A stretch of 64,000 nucleotides of DNA from Paramecium sonneborni (GCA_905182985.1 CAJJDN010000103.1:248001-312000), one strand, 5' to 3'. Shown: positions 12,601-26,213, counted from the first letter of the stretch. Translations and numbers: made by a program. Notes: generated by a model from the sequence alone, not told the origin.

Positions 12601-15600
12601 AAGGTACTTTATATATCTAATTATCAAGATTTAATTAATTATTTTCACAATAGTATAATAATTAATTTAATGTTTAGATTGATTAATTCTTTTTCAAAAC
12701 GAGACCATAAAGATAATATATTTTATTTTTTGATAGCTTTATTTTATGGAGATATTAAAGAGCTTAATTTTCTTAATGTGAAAAGTAAGATACATATAAC
12801 TTTTCTAACAAAGTTATTGTTTACTCATCTTTATTCTCAATCTTAATTACTTAATTTAGTATCACACTTATTGTGTTTTGATTTTTTGGTAATGATTTGG
12901 TACAATTTTTCATTATCATTTATATTTATTCAATAGAACTTTTAGATAGAATATCTTTAATTATTAACTATATTAATTCCTTATCTTTTTCATAATATAA
13001 TAAATCAATTAAAGATTCCTAATTAATTGTTTTATAAATAGAACTCTTTGTATTTTCTTCTATTTTTTTCCAATTTTAAAGTGATATTAATGATATAATA
13101 TTAGAAAAGTTATATTAAATGCCTTAATTTTATTCATACTAAGGAATTTTAATTTCTAAAAATTTTGAAAGTAATTAATTGAATTTTTCAACAATCAAAT
13201 TGTCATGTGAATAGGTTTTCCTTTTTCCATTTATTTCAAATAAAAAAAACTATTTGGCTAACAGTGCTATAAGTTCATCTTAACTTAATTTGAACCAATT
13301 ACTTATAAATTAAATATTATTATAAGCTTCTGCTTCTATCATTTTAACCAAATTTGGTTGAAAGGGCTTCTTTTAGTTTAAATGGCTTGACATAAAACCT
13401 TAAAATTCTTAATTAAGTTTATTTGATTAAGCTAAAGCTTCTACAAATGAAATCTACTAGCTAACTTAATTTCTAATAACATTCTGTTTATGACTTAATT
13501 TATCTATTTTGACATGACTAGGTACTTTAGAATGTATAATTTATGCAAAGATTCCCTAAATCTACCAATCAAATGCTAATTCATAATGTTCAAATTTTAA
13601 ATCAAAAATTGTAAAATATTTTGTTACATCTTATTCAGTTAATATTTCTGGATTAAAATTAATTTTATCTTTTAAAGACCAAAATTTATTTAAAAATAGA
13701 TATGGTTTAAACTTAAGCATTTCTATAAAAGTTTTTTAAGATTCTTAATATTAGTTCAATACTAAAATATTTTTATATGATATTTATGCTTTTTTAGGGG
13801 GAATTTCATTGTCTTTATTATCAGATTAAAGAATCTACTTAATAATAGATTTTTTGAAAGCATAATTTTCTATATCAAGATGAATTAATGTTTAGAAATT
13901 TATTGAATAATGTTATTCATTATCTTTTGGTTACTATTGATCATTAAATGTAATCTCAAAAATATTATTATTTAATTTAATCTTAGCTCTAATTTAGATG
14001 GAATCGAATATTTTTTTAAGCAAATGGTCTTTAGAATTTAATTATTTCAACTCAAAAGCTGTATATAAAATTGAATATTTTATATTTTAATCCATATCAA
14101 ATAATAATTATGCAGTCAAACAACTTTCTAATAATTTTTAATCATTTAACTAAATTAGTAGTGAATAAATAGTTTCATGTTCTAATGATCTAAAATCAGA
14201 GTTTCCAAAAATTTAGGTGATTAATAGTTTAGGATTTTAATTAATTTATTCTATAACTATTTAATCTATCATATCAAATACTCCCTAATAAGGATATTAT
14301 TTTTATTCTTTTTTTAAACTAATCAATTATGCTAGCAATTATGCTTTGAAAGAAAACCCTTTTGGAGTCTTAGAATCTAATTTTGAATTTGAATTAATTA
14401 ATTAAATCATTTAGGTAATAGTTTATTTTACCTTTTCTTAATGCCCATTTCTTAATAAAATATTCATAAAAGTCTATTAACTGGTGCCTATTTCATTAGG
14501 AAAATAACTCGTATAAATGCTAAAATTATTAATCCAATCAAAATTAATTTTAAAATCTTTTTTTATTACTTATTTTACTAGTTAAATATATTGCAAATAA
14601 ATAACATCATAAAGTGTTTATATATTTGATTAAGGAAATTGTTTTATTAAAATTTGTTTTTTCTTCACATAATAAAAGAATTTCTCATGTAATTTTGGAA
14701 TTTAGTTATTTTTATTTTGTTTAAGATCTTTATATTTAGATTTTTTAATTAATTGTGAAATACTAGAAGCTTAAACAATTAATCTATTAAAATCAAATTT
14801 TTTTGTAATAAATTAACTCAAGAATTCACAAACAGGATTTAGAATAGACTTGTGCTAATCTAAATAGGAAATTAAGGGAATTTGATCATGATATGGTTAT
14901 TCTAGTAATTTTTATGTTGATTCAAAGGATTAGAATTATCCTAAGATTTGAATAATCTCTATTTCATTTTCTTATGAAATATTTTTATTCATAGAAATAC
15001 AATGTAGAATATTCTTTCCTTAAGTGGTTGAATAATTTATCGCCTATTTTAATTATGAAGGATAAATTGTTAGATATTCTAAGATAATATTTATAGGGGC
15101 TTTTTCAATGAAAATCATAAAAGGAGTTTATTCAGAAATATCAGGTTATTAATAATAATTGTTAGCATATTATTTAAAAAGGATCCAATCATTTTTTAAT
15201 GCTATCCAATGAAATAAATTCATTTTTAGATTTTTTAATTCTATTTTACAACTATATATCTAATTACTTTCTCCTTTTGGTATAGACTTTGGTATAGATA
15301 AATTAGTAAAATTAATATCAATTTTAGCATTTTAATAAATTTATTCTAAATTTGATTGAATTTTAAAATTTCTAAGCAATTTCACAATTGAGTTTAATAA
15401 TTTTATATGATATCTATTTTTGAGATTAAATTCTGATCCAAAATTAGTAAATCCTTTAAATAATATTAGAGCCTCTTTATGTAAGATCAATGTATTAAGT
15501 TAATTGATACTTGAGATTGTTTTAATAAAATTAATTGATTATTAAACTTAGATATCATTTTTTCTTAATGGTTTAATTTTATGAACGATTCGAATAGCAA

Positions 15601-16208
15601 TAAAATAGAGATCATCATTGATTGGTAAATTATGTTCTTATAATAAATGAGTGATTATTTCAAAATCTTCAATATAAATTAAAATGAGTTCAAGTAAAGT
15701 TACTCCCTAACAACCTTTTAAAAATAATATTTAAATGAGTGATTTATCATACTTGTTAGATATTTCCTAAAAAAAAGTAAATAATTTATGTTACATTCAA
15801 TTCTTATAGAGTAAGCTAATTAGAAAAAACTAACTATTCAATTTCATTAATAATTTATTTTTCAGTTTCAGAATTATGATGTAATTATTCAACGTATTCC
15901 ATTCCAAATTTTATTAATTTCTACAATTTTTCATTTCTAGGAATTTAAGGTTTTTAAGGTTATGGAGATTCATGTTGGATGTAGTCATCATCATTCTCTT
16001 TTTTTTTTGGTTTAGGATTTTTACAAGGAAGATCAATTTTCTTTTACACAATTTTTTTTTTTCTATCTTGTTCAAATGTATCATCTTAATCTACCTCTAT
16101 TTGTTGTATAACTTATTGTTATACAATAGAATGAGAAATTTAAATAGGTTTATCATTCTTATGATCAGGTTCTCTAATATTAATTGCTCCACTTACACAA
16201 CACCCCAT
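3686..16208 (-). CDS. Giant HECT-domain E3 ubiquitin-protein ligase (about 4,140 aa)
   Basis: One reading frame spans 12.5 kb. Four introns were located (15767-15794, 4883-4905, 4495-4517, 3886-3908), and removing them leaves 4,142 codons exactly. The start MGCCVSGAI carries an N-myristoylation/palmitoylation-type motif. The C-terminal roughly 370 residues are a HECT domain: GIDAGGLKREFYDMI opens the N-lobe, and LPLSHTCFKSIEVP holds the catalytic Cys. The last residues, FEGYGFG, sit at the usual short distance from the end. Elsewhere there are a C-x2-C/C-x4-C cluster near residue 2,820 (CAICHYD, then CNTKPGC), a Lys-rich stretch near residue 1,830 and an acidic stretch near 1,300; most of the N-terminal 3,700 residues match nothing I recognise. 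HECT ligases receive ubiquitin from an E2 on the Cys and pass it to substrates. I did not check every codon, so further frame-neutral introns are possible. Confidence 0.85.
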
Positions 16209-16258
16209 TTATTAAATAAAAAGTTTTAATATTATTTTTAAATGTAAGAAATATATTT

Positions 16259-19200
16259 ATGTTGATAGATTCTGATCAATTGATTTCTGAACTTATAATA
16301 TATAATATAGGGATGATCAAATATTTAGAAGTGAATAAAATATCGAATTATGTAATAAATTAGAAAATTCGATATATTTACTAAATGAATCGATTATAAA
16401 GAATATAAAAATTGATTCAAAAGAAGGAGACGTTTTATTTGAAGGAGTAAAATAATTGATTAAGATAGAAATAACCAATTTGTATGCATTCAAGACTCAA
16501 AAAAGTGATTTGCCGAAATGGATATTGATTGACAAATTAAGTATAATAAACTATTTGATTACAGATAGTATTAAAAAATAATTATTAATGATTTCCCTTA
16601 ATGATACTAATAAGCTTTAATGTCAACCAATAGAAACATTTCGTAGATTGATACTGCCTCATAAGAGTGAAGCATCTTTAGGGGTTTAGGGTTTGACAAA
16701 ACATCCTAATACTACTAGAAATGCATAAAGAAAACTATTTATTATCTAAAAACCTTAGGAAGAAAGTAATTAAGAGAATTTAAATACATCATCAAGTTTT
16801 GAAAAAAATATAGCTGATGAACTTTTCAGACATGAAGTTTGTGATTGGCAATCATTTATGTAGAAAGAATAAGACATAATTCATTAGATGAATACTTCAA
16901 ATGATTTTTCAGAAGAACCAGGATAGAGAGCAAAAACATTAGAATCGACTACAAAAAATAATTAAACGAAAAAAGGAAATGAAAGGTATCCATATTTTCA
17001 AAGAATGAAACAAGGAAAGTAAATTATTATGTATAAAAATAGCAAAATTCTTCCAAATTTAAGTACATAAGACTTTCTAAGTTCTGTCAGACACACAACT
17101 AAATTAAATGAATATGCTAAAGTATATAAACAATAACCTCAAAATCTTTATTTGAGTTTAAATGTTTCTTAGCCTTAAAGAGTTCCAAAGACTTTTGGTT
17201 TGATTCAAAATACTTAATAATTAGTATCTGTAAATACAAATCGATGTTTAAGATCAAGAGAGGATTATAGGGCATTTTCATGTGCTATGTAAACTTAACA
17301 GAGTAAAAGTATTACTACTTTGTAAATGAATCATAATATTTTTGATCCAAAGTAATTAAAAGATTTGTTACTAAGTTTTCCAACTACTTTAAAAGATTTA
17401 GAATTAATCGACTGTAAATTACACTATCAACATATGGATGTATTAATGAATTACATTAATAAAAATTAAATAAGTAAAATAAATTTAGAAAAAAACAACA
17501 TTAGAGATTAAGGATGTAAAATAATAGTGAAATATTTAATGAATAATAATACACTATAACATTTGAATTTGAATAATAATCAAATAACTGAATCTGCTTG
17601 TTTGAGTTTATCAAATTTATTGAAATAAACACAAAGATTATTAGAATTATATCTTGGATATAATCATTTAAATTCAAGTGCTGGAAACACTATATGGAAA
17701 GCAATGTATAAGAATACAAGCATTAAAATATTAGATTTATCACATAATAATATAGCATCTCTTGATTCTGCTACATCAATAGCTAAAGCAATAGCTAGAC
17801 CATATAATGAATTACTTCATGTAGATCTTTCATATAATAAATTCACTTATTTATAAGCATAAATAATTGCTGATGCATTGATTAAAAATGAAACTATATA
17901 TGGATTTCATTTTGAAGGCAATTAAACAGAATTAGTTGTCAATTAAAATGGATTTTTAATGAATAATATTTAATTAAAAAAAATTCAAAGTGATAAATTA
18001 ACCTTACTGTATAAGCAACCACAATATTTTAAGTTATTGGATTAACCTAAGAAGGAGTTTTCTGCAGTAACAAAATAATATGAAGAATTAGTCATGCCAT
18101 ATAGTAGATAAAGAAAAATTAGATCTACGAAAATTAATATTTAAAAAGTTAATTAAATGGGAAAAGTAGATACTTGTTGGATTTGTGAAGGATGGTAAGA
18201 AATTAAATTTGAATGGACTGCTTATAAATCAGGAAGTTTATCTAATGAACCAATATTTATTCATTTTGATTTTGAAGATTATAAACCTCTTTTGATGACT
18301 CATTTAAATCATGAATTTTTTTTAATCAAAATGTGTCCACCTAATTATGATATTCATTATTTTTTTACAAATCCAATATTAGGTGTATAACAACCAGCAC
18401 TTGATCAACCAATTATTTAATTAGAAAATCCTTTACCATCTATACCTTTTCTTTATAATGATGAAATTTTAGTAGATGGAAATATAATTGAATGTTTGAA
18501 TGTGTTAAAAACATTTAATAAATAATAATTATTTGATAAATATATGCCATTAGTTTAATGTAAACCAAGAGAACCTTTAGCTAAATTTGATTTCTCTCCT
18601 TATCTAAATATAAAGAAACACTGTTGGTCAGTTGAAAATTCAATATTTCGAAATTTCTAACCAGATACACCTTAATTAATTGATTAATGTTTTGACTTTG
18701 ATTTTTAGAATTCAAAAGTTACTAGACTTGTGAAAGAAAGTGAAATTACAGATGTTAAAGAATGTCTCAAAGATTTATATAAAAATTTATTTCACATTTA
18801 TAAATATCATGCTTCAGGATCATTGAATACACCTATTCCTTGTATAATGATATAAGATTTCATTGATTTTTTAGTTCAAACTTCATTGATGGATGGAATG
18901 AAAACTAATGATATAGACATTAGTTTTACTTCTACTAGTGCAGCAAAGGATGTAGCATTTCCATAAGCATATGAAAAAGGTATTGTCAGATGTTAATTAT
19001 TGGAGATCATGATTAGATTATGCAACGATAAATTTATAAGATCTGGAATTTATACTACAATGGTAGATTCAATTGATGCCATTAAACAATAATGTCAAGA
19101 ATATTTTAATAAATTTGATTAATCTTAACAATGGAGAAAGAATAGACTTTGGAATCAAAAATGTGATATATTGTTGAATGATAGACTTGCTATGCTTAAA

Positions 19201-19881
19201 TCATTATATAAATATTGTTGTAAATTAAGTAAGAAACCACAATAATTTAAATTTGAATATGTATCATATTCAGATTTTAAAGATTTCATAACTGAATGTA
19301 AATTAATTTGTGATGATTTAACTGAAAGAGAATGTTATTTAGTTTATCTTCAATCAATGGTTACTTAAAAGGATGAGCTTTTCTCTTCTAAACACTATTA
19401 AATGAATTTTCATGAATTTATTGAAGCATGCAGTCGTTTAGCTGAAAAATTATCTATTATAAGAGGAGACAAACCAATGGATATTGATGATAGAAGGGCT
19501 AAAGATTTGCATACCAAATTAGATGGTTTTTTATTATATGTCTATTTGAATATTGGAAGTCAAATGAAAGCCTCATTATCTCCAAATGATCCTGATATTA
19601 AAGGAGTTGATAAATGTATGATTAATGATTTTAAGTCTCTCAAATAGAAATTAGAAGATTCATTTACTGATGGAGATGAACCCCCATATGATCCAAAAGT
19701 TGAATTACCACATCTTTCAAGTTAAATAACTAATTTATTGGGAAATACAATAGGAGGTAAAAAATAAACTCTTAGATAACAAATTAAATAAATGAAAAAA
19801 GAAGAACAAAAGTTCTCTCTAATTAATTTTGTTTAATATTTTAAAAGCATTTAACAAATAAACAAAGATTAGGATGACTGA
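16259..19881 (+). CDS. Large leucine-rich-repeat protein (ribonuclease-inhibitor-type LRR)
   Basis: From 16312 to the TGA at 19879-19881 one uninterrupted frame of 1,190 codons encodes an LRR protein. Residues about 350-560 hold repeats such as LEKNNIRDQGCKIIV, LNLNNNQITESACLSLS and LDLSHNNIASLDSATSIA. The C-terminal half begins with CWICEGWQEIKFEW (near residue 620) and continues in a mixed alpha region of unknown function with a Q/K-rich tail. Such proteins are frequent in ciliates and some are axonemal, but nothing here proves location. The 5' end is unresolved. The upstream ATG at 16259 is in another frame, a TGA (TTC TGA ACT) lies in the true frame just upstream, and no 18-35-nt GT-AG intron joins them, so a base error or a long intron is possible. 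Confidence 0.8.
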
Positions 19882-19967
19882 TCTTACTTAATCATTTTAT
19901 TATGAATATTATATATAATATAACAATAATCTTATAAATATCAAAATTATGATTCTGTATTTAACTA

Positions 19968-21630
19968 TCAGCCTTTTTGTTCAAATTTATCAAATGCATA
20001 TTTATACTTTATATCCTTATTTTTAACTTTAATTACATCATCTTCTACCTTATTTAAAGTATAAAGTTTTTCAAATTGAAGAGCATAAATTCCTGATGAG
20101 ATATATATTGATTATAATTAATTGAGAAAGTCTTTTCCTTTGACTAATTTTTTCTAATAGACTAAAAATATATTTTTATTAATACCTGTATTATAGATTT
20201 TGGTAGCAAGTGGAAAATAGGTTTAAAGAGCATAAATATTTTTGGACATACTTGTTAATGCATAATATTTATCATGTATATCAAGTTATTTATATTGATT
20301 AGTACTAAATATTTAATTTTTTGACCATAAAGATAATACTTTTTCTTATCCTTCCAAATAATACTCCCATTCTTATTCTAACTTTTAAATTAATGAATTA
20401 TCAAATAATTCTATATACTAAATGAAATAGATTCTGCATTTTTCAGCGTTGTTATCTTTAAGTTTTAGTCTCTTGATTCCTTCTAGAATAGATTAACTAT
20501 TTTGTATCACTGTTCTATCCTTTTAATTTAGATAACAACAAAAAATTGACCATGCTCTTGATAATGAATCTTCATCAGTTTTATAAGATTAAGTCAAATA
20601 TCTTAAAATTATTGATAATTTTCTTAGCTATAGAAGATGTTTACTATGATTTTCTAAGTAATTAGAAATGATAAAAAAAGAATGATCAACACATTCACAT
20701 CCTGTCCATCTAACTCTAAAGGGAAACTTTTTAATTCCAATTCCAATATCATCTCCAAAAGTCCATGCTGGTTTTTTTAATTTTCTTCTTTCTTTTTCTT
20801 TATTTTATATATCATATTATATTTCTGATCTCATTTCTCCTTTAAAACATTAATCAATGATAATATTCATTTTTGTTTTCAAACAATATTTTTCGCAATT
20901 CACTAATTTTCTAACACCATATTTATGATATAATTTAACTCCTAATTCATCTGCATTTTCTGCAAATTACTTATAATTATTATTGAGCAATTCTAATTCT
21001 TCGTTATATTTAATTATTTTAATGTTGATTATTTTTATGAAACTTATATTGAATTTTAATAAACTAATATTCTCTCTAGAAACATGGTTCTTCTCTTGAA
21101 TATTTACTGTCATCTTATAAACTTTTTCTAGAATAACTTTTAACTATTCAATAATGGTTGGAATTATTTATGTAATACTTTAAAGAGATTAAAGATAATC
21201 ATTCAGAACTTCCCCAAACCACTACAATTTTAAATCACCACACAAACCTAAATGGAAGTTCAATTATTTCCCTAACCAAATAATTAATTAATAATACCAT
21301 CATTATCAAATTTATAAAATACTCCATTCTAGTTTCCCTCACCCAAATTACAAATTGAAACATATCTAGTCCAAAACCCAAATGCATCTATTAATGTCTG
21401 ATATGCTGTTAAAGATACCTATTATTATAGCTTTACAAATATACTTTTGTAATTCGTAATAAAATTATTCTATCTCCTTCAACTTACTTATATAGCTGTT
21501 ATACTTCATTTATTAAATTGTTTGCAACCAAAAACAATTGAGTCAATTCTATAGATTATGTTCCTAGTTTAAGCTATTAAAAATCGTTAAATCCAAAAGG
21601 AACTGTGTCTGCTGATGATGTGCATCCCAT
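19968..21630 (-). CDS. Unidentified MGC-start protein (536 aa)
   Basis: Two 26-nt introns (21419-21444 and 21272-21297) give exactly 537 codons. The protein begins MGCTSSADTVPFG, a likely myristoylation plus palmitoylation signal, so membrane anchoring at the cytosolic face is inferred. The body is mostly helical and charged, with no transmembrane segment. Clear stretches are FGFWTRYVSICNLGEGN, KKPAWTFGDDIGIG and FRVRWTGCECVDHSFF. No catalytic motif or known family is recognised; a ciliate-specific protein is likely. It lies tail-to-tail with the LRR gene (86 bp apart). Confidence 0.75.
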
Positions 21631-22461
21631 ATTTTATTATTATTTATGCACTCTAAATTATTTAATGAACTTTTAATCACTATTCAAACATTTATACACT
21701 CCAATATTGATGTCAGATCAAATTAGGATGACCTGGCGAATAAACTGTCGATCAATTCAACTAAATAATTAAATCAATTATTTTTATATTATCATTTATA
21801 CTCTCTTTATAGAATAAGTAATATAAAAAACTAGTTCTAGAACCTTTTTAGCAAAAATAAATTTAAATTGCTTAATAATATTATCTTTTGTAATTCAATA
21901 GCAAATCTTAAGTAAAATAATGTAAAGAAAAATCTTGAAACTGCAATTTTCTTTTTTTGCAAACAAAGTGTAACTGTCGGATATTATAAATATTTTAATA
22001 TTATTCTAAAAATCCTTTTTGATTACATACCTAATTAATGTTAAAATATACTTGGTTTTTTTCTAAATTCACTCTTAATTAGACAATAATAAAGTTTTTG
22101 TAATATAGGTATCTAGATTTAAGTCATCATATATATTATTATCTCAATAATTGTTATAATAAAAAAATTCTACAATAATATTATAACTAAACTCTCAATG
22201 ATTATTCAATTACATTAATAGATTCCGTTACGTCTTTAAATTTTTTTTTTAATCAAATGATAATTATTACAAAAATGAAATTTCAGATTCTAAATAAAAA
22301 ACTTATTTTTCTGATTATTTAGAAAATAAGTAGTAGTATATAAAAAATATATTAATATAATATTAAAGTATATAATTGAACAATGAGAAAACCTATCGTT
22401 TAATATTTACAATAATAATTAAATATATAAATACTATAAATAAATTATAAAAATGAGTAAA
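21631..22461. other. Gap with no supported gene
   Basis: About 830 bp of AT-rich sequence. A plus-strand frame from ATG 21728 to TGA 22199-22201 is open for 157 codons with TAA/TAG as Gln, but its composition is that of AT-rich DNA and it shows no motif. With a single stop codon such runs are expected by chance. I see nothing else. Confidence 0.4.
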
Positions 22462-23183
22462 TCATATTTGTTGCTTATTTCTTTAAGCAGATATTTACTT
22501 TTAAGTTTCTGCAAAGTTTTTAATTTTTTTAACTTTTGAAACTGCATTTTCTTTTTTGATTTTCTTTTTTTAAATTTCTTAATACTCTTTATTATACTTG
22601 CTTTATTATTCAATTTGTTTTGATTGATATCTAAAACCTGCCTTAGGTTATTTAACATCATAATCAACTTAGACAAGTCTTCCATGAACTTTTTTTCCAT
22701 TCATTTATAAAGCTTTAATGACTGATTAATGATCTTCAAAATCTATATAAGCAAAGCCTTTAAAATTCTTAGTAACAGTATTATAAACCATTCTAACATT
22801 AGCAACTTTCCCACAGGGTCTAAATGAGTCTCCAATTTGATCAGCATTTAAATCATAAGAGAGATTTTTAACAAAAATAGTAAGACAATCTGGAGGAGGA
22901 ACACTTGGTTTTTGTGATTGAATTCCTTTAGCCTCCTTAACATCAATATATCTAGATCCTAATTATGAGCCATTAAGTGCTAAAGCTTTTTTAACAGCTT
23001 CTTAATCATTAAATGTAATATGACCATATCCTAAAAGTCTGTTTGAATCCTAATATCTAGGCAATTTAATAGAACTAGATTAATTGCTATGAATTACAGA
23101 ATTTCTCCACAATCTTCAAAAAGTGTTTAAACATCATTTTCTGAAGCAGTGTATGGTAAACCACTAATAAAGACTTAATACAT
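22462..23183 (-). CDS. Two-RRM RNA-binding protein (nucleolin/NSR1-like)
   Basis: 232 residues with one 23-nt intron (23075-23097). RRM1 starts at once: VFISGLPYTA (RNP2) and LLGYGHITF (RNP1). RRM2 follows at about residue 90: LTIFVKNLSYDL (RNP2) and FKGFAYIDF (RNP1). The C-terminus is a Lys/Gln-rich tail. Tandem RRMs with KVHGRLVQVDYDV-type ends recall nucleolin, Gar2 and NSR1, which act in pre-rRNA processing; the acidic N-terminal region of those proteins is missing. Its ATG lies only 19 bp from the divergent ATG of the next gene, so both must share a very short promoter. Confidence 0.85.
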
Positions 23184-23202
23184 TAATATTAATATAAAAT
23201 TG

Positions 23203-23511
23203 ATGTTATTCAATATTGTTTCTAATGGTTTTGAAAAATTATATGAAAAAGATAACCCAACCTATGATGAAGTAATAAGATTTATTAGAGATTAAATGAA
23301 TATTGTTAATCCATTATTAACATATATAGATGATGATGGAAAATCATATTATGTTAATTGTACAAATGACATCAATGAGATAAAAAAGAAATTATCTATA
23401 ATAAAGAAAGTTAATTTATATATAACATTGTAATCTTGGACATGTGCATTTTGTACATATGAAGAAAATACTGAAGATAAATGTGAAGTTTGTGGTTAAA
23501 TGAAAAAATGA
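23203..23511 (+). CDS. Small PB1-like plus RanBP2-type zinc finger protein
   Basis: Intronless, 102 residues. The first 75 residues resemble a PB1 domain: a beta hairpin, then PTYDEVIRFIRDQM and YIDDDGKSYYVNC, including the acidic OPCA-like DDDG. The C-terminus is WTCAFCTYEENTEDKCEVCG, matching the RanBP2 zinc ribbon (W-x-C-x2-C-T ... C-x2-C), a fold that binds ubiquitin or single-stranded RNA. The combination suggests an adaptor. It is head-to-head with the RRM gene, with 19 bp between start codons. The zinc finger is clear; the PB1 call is tentative. Confidence 0.75.
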
Positions 23512-23768
23512 ATAATCTCAATATCAATAAACTAAATTAATCGGTTCTTTTTTGAATCAATCATCAAAAAATTATCTTTTACATCAAATAAATTATATTT
23601 CTTACTTAATGTTTTTATTTAATAAACTTATTTAATTCATATTTATTAATTTATACATTATAATTATCCATTTATTTAGAATATATGAATAATTATTTTT
23701 AACTTTATATAAAATGTTTAATAATTTTTAACCATTCTTCCTATATGATTAGTCTGATCTCTATCTCT

Positions 23769-23972
23769 TCATAATTATCTCTTATTTACTACCTATAAGG
23801 TATTTTCATCCTTTTTATACATTACTTTTAATAAATAATGCTATCTAAATCTGAATTTACACTTAATCAATGTAATTTCATCATTATTTAATATTATTGG
23901 TAATGCTGTTTGAATTAGTTTTGGATTGTTTAAAAATGAAGAATTTTTAAGACTTTAACATAAAAACTACAT
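23769..23972 (-). CDS. Possible small protein (67 aa), unknown
   Basis: A minus-strand frame opens with ATG at 23970-23972 and ends at a TGA at 23769-23771. Residues such as PKLIQTALPIILNNDE and LIKCKFRFRQHYLLKVM look more protein-like than neighbouring frames. It is divergent from the gene at 23989, 16 bp away. No family is recognised. It could equally be the 5' part of a spliced gene running further left, since the frame continues plausibly after the TGA. Confidence 0.35.
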
Positions 23973-23988
23973 TAATTATATTTTTATA

Positions 23989-25595
23989 ATGAAACAAATT
24001 ATTATCAATTTCTCAGAACTCAATGATGATGCCAAATAAAAATATATCAACTTTCTAGCTCAAAGCAATATAAGTATAGAAAAACAAACAATTAAGAAAC
24101 CTACTATGCCATAATAACACAGAGCTAGGTTATACAGTACTAATACTGATATTGCTAATTTTAAGTCTAATACTCCTACAAGTACATCAAATGTTATTCT
24201 ATATTTAATTAGAATCTAAAACTTATATTTCTACTCATCATAAAACAGATCATTCTATTGGGACCAAATTTAATGATCTTCATGACTCCTATCCTACTAT
24301 CATGAGTTTAATATCCAATTAAGATCTCCTTTCAAGACCACTTAAATTTAATTTTAATGATCTTAATCTTCTCATTGAAGAAATATATTAAAGAAAATTT
24401 ATTGATGATACTAATCAAATCACTAAATAACAAAATGTATGTAACACACCTTTTGCAGATTATGTCTATAATTTCTTAATTTATAAATTTAAGCATTCCA
24501 AAAATTAAGTATTAAACTTCACCTATTATTATTAAGCAAATTATCAATTTCCTTTCATCAGTTGATTTACATTCACTTAAGAAAAAAGAAATTGCTCTTT
24601 TTTAATCTTTTTTAAGGTATCATAGATAAGAAGCCTTAACTTTCTATTTATTTACAAGAGCAGTTATCTAAAAAGAACTTAAACTCTCTTTTTATCATCG
24701 TATTATTTACATTTTTAATTACTATAGCACTTCGCAAGTAATCTATAGATAGTGAGTTGTTATAATTAAATTAAAAGTAAGTTTAATAAATATTGCAACT
24801 TCTATTTAATAGTTAAGAAAGATACTAAGATTTCAAAATGTACTTTAATGGAAATTCTATATCAGTGAGTGATTTTTCTTCAGTAGCATTACATATTTAT
24901 GAAATTCAACATTAAACACATAAATAAAAACCATTTTAAACATAAACAAAAAATGTTCCTCCACTTAAATTAACTAATATAACACATAATTTTGATTAAT
25001 TTTAAATGGATTCTCCTTTATTTGCATAATCTGAAGTTGCAATAGATTAAAACTAATAACAAGAAAAGTTCTGTGCATCCACTAGTTAAAGTTAACAGAA
25101 TAGCAATTAAAAATAAAAAGAAATAGAAGTGTAATTTAAATTTAAAAAAGGCAATGAAAATTTAAATTTAATTTAATAAAGTATAAATCAAAAGTTGGAA
25201 ATAAAATTGTCAAGTTTTATCTAAGATCTACTTACAGATATGGGAAATCTAAATTACGAATAGAAATTCTAAAGTTTAGAAGACTTATAAAATAGTATAG
25301 ATGGAATTATGATGACTCTTTTGGATGCTATTTACAAATTTGATAAATTATTATGGTACCCTTAATTGTTGTTATAAAGGTTTAAAAGATTGAACAAACA
25401 GCCAGATGAAGTAGGACTAGAATACATTGAAAATCTTCAAAAGATGTATAGAAGTTTGAGTAAAGGAAAATAAGCTTAAAATGATGAGTTAGAATAATTT
25501 TGTTGTTTATTGATGCAAGTATTGATATATATTATATGAAGACTCCAGATTTGGCAAAATTAATAGAAAGTGAATTACCTTGGTTAGGAGGATGA
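23989..25595 (+). CDS. Unidentified Gln/Asn-rich protein (498 aa)
   Basis: Four introns (24182-24212, 24509-24536, 24700-24727, 25519-25541) are needed, and the remaining sequence is exactly 499 codons. The N-terminus is MKQIIINFSELNDDAKQKYI. The middle contains helical segments (QSFLRYHRQEALTFYLFTRA), then a Gln-rich linker and a conserved-looking helical C-terminus ending LIESELPWLGG. No domain is recognised. The helical C-terminus suggests protein-protein interaction, which is only a guess. Confidence 0.7.
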
Positions 25596-25949
25596 TACTA
25601 AATAATTTGTAATAATATAATTTATGATTGTTATATTTTATTCTAATCTAAATGATTAAACATGTTAAGAGTGATAAAATGCTATTTAAATATATTAATC
25701 TGTATTTCAAGAGATAGATTAAAGTGATTTAAAATATATTTTTGGAATTGAATTAATTGTAATTACATCAGGCATATAGAAGGTATATTTGTGACTTAGT
25801 ATCTTTGTTAGATTATAATGTAGCAATGACTAAAAAATTTAAATTAAGATGAAAGGATTTGATTTCTATATTTTTGTGAAACCGTTAGAATATATGGCAT
25901 GATTATTGATATTATAATGATTGGTAATGTGCAACCCATTTTATAGTTA
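25596..25949. other. Gap with no supported gene
   Basis: About 350 bp following the stop of the preceding gene. It is AT-rich with several TGA codons in all plus frames, and no motif or RNA gene is visible. Confidence 0.4.
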
Positions 25950-26213
25950 TCATAACAATTAATTTGATATTTTAAAACATTAATAATTCTTTAAGTGATT
26001 ATGTATTGTTTTAGATTGGAATTATTATCGTTAATGTTCTTAAATTTGATATTCCATCTTGCTTAATTTAGTATGTTTTATTTTCAATTAATTGAATTAT
26101 TTAATATGATTATAGGGATTTTTCAATGTTAAAGGGCTACTTACATAAAAATTGGTCATCTTTGAATTTATATCATAAATATTAATTATATCTATATTCA
26201 ATTCTTATTGCAT
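25950..26213 (-). CDS. Possible small hydrophilic protein (87 aa)
   Basis: Minus-strand frame from ATG 26211-26213 to TGA 25950-25952, without introns. The protein begins MQQELNIDIINIYD and is rich in His, Gln, Lys and Asn (for example QIQEHQRQQFQSKTIHNH), a composition seen in coding rather than intergenic ciliate DNA. The plus strand of the same stretch has hydrophobic frames broken by TGA and is probably its shadow. No homologue is recognised, so treat it as tentative. Confidence 0.35.

Noticed and set aside
16021..16100. Suspected frameshift in the poly-T run near the HECT gene start
   Set aside because: A careful count of 11 T keeps one frame from MGCC into the body of the protein.
21728..22201. 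157-codon plus-strand open frame
   Set aside because: No motif and composition typical of AT-rich DNA; with one stop codon such a length is expected by chance.
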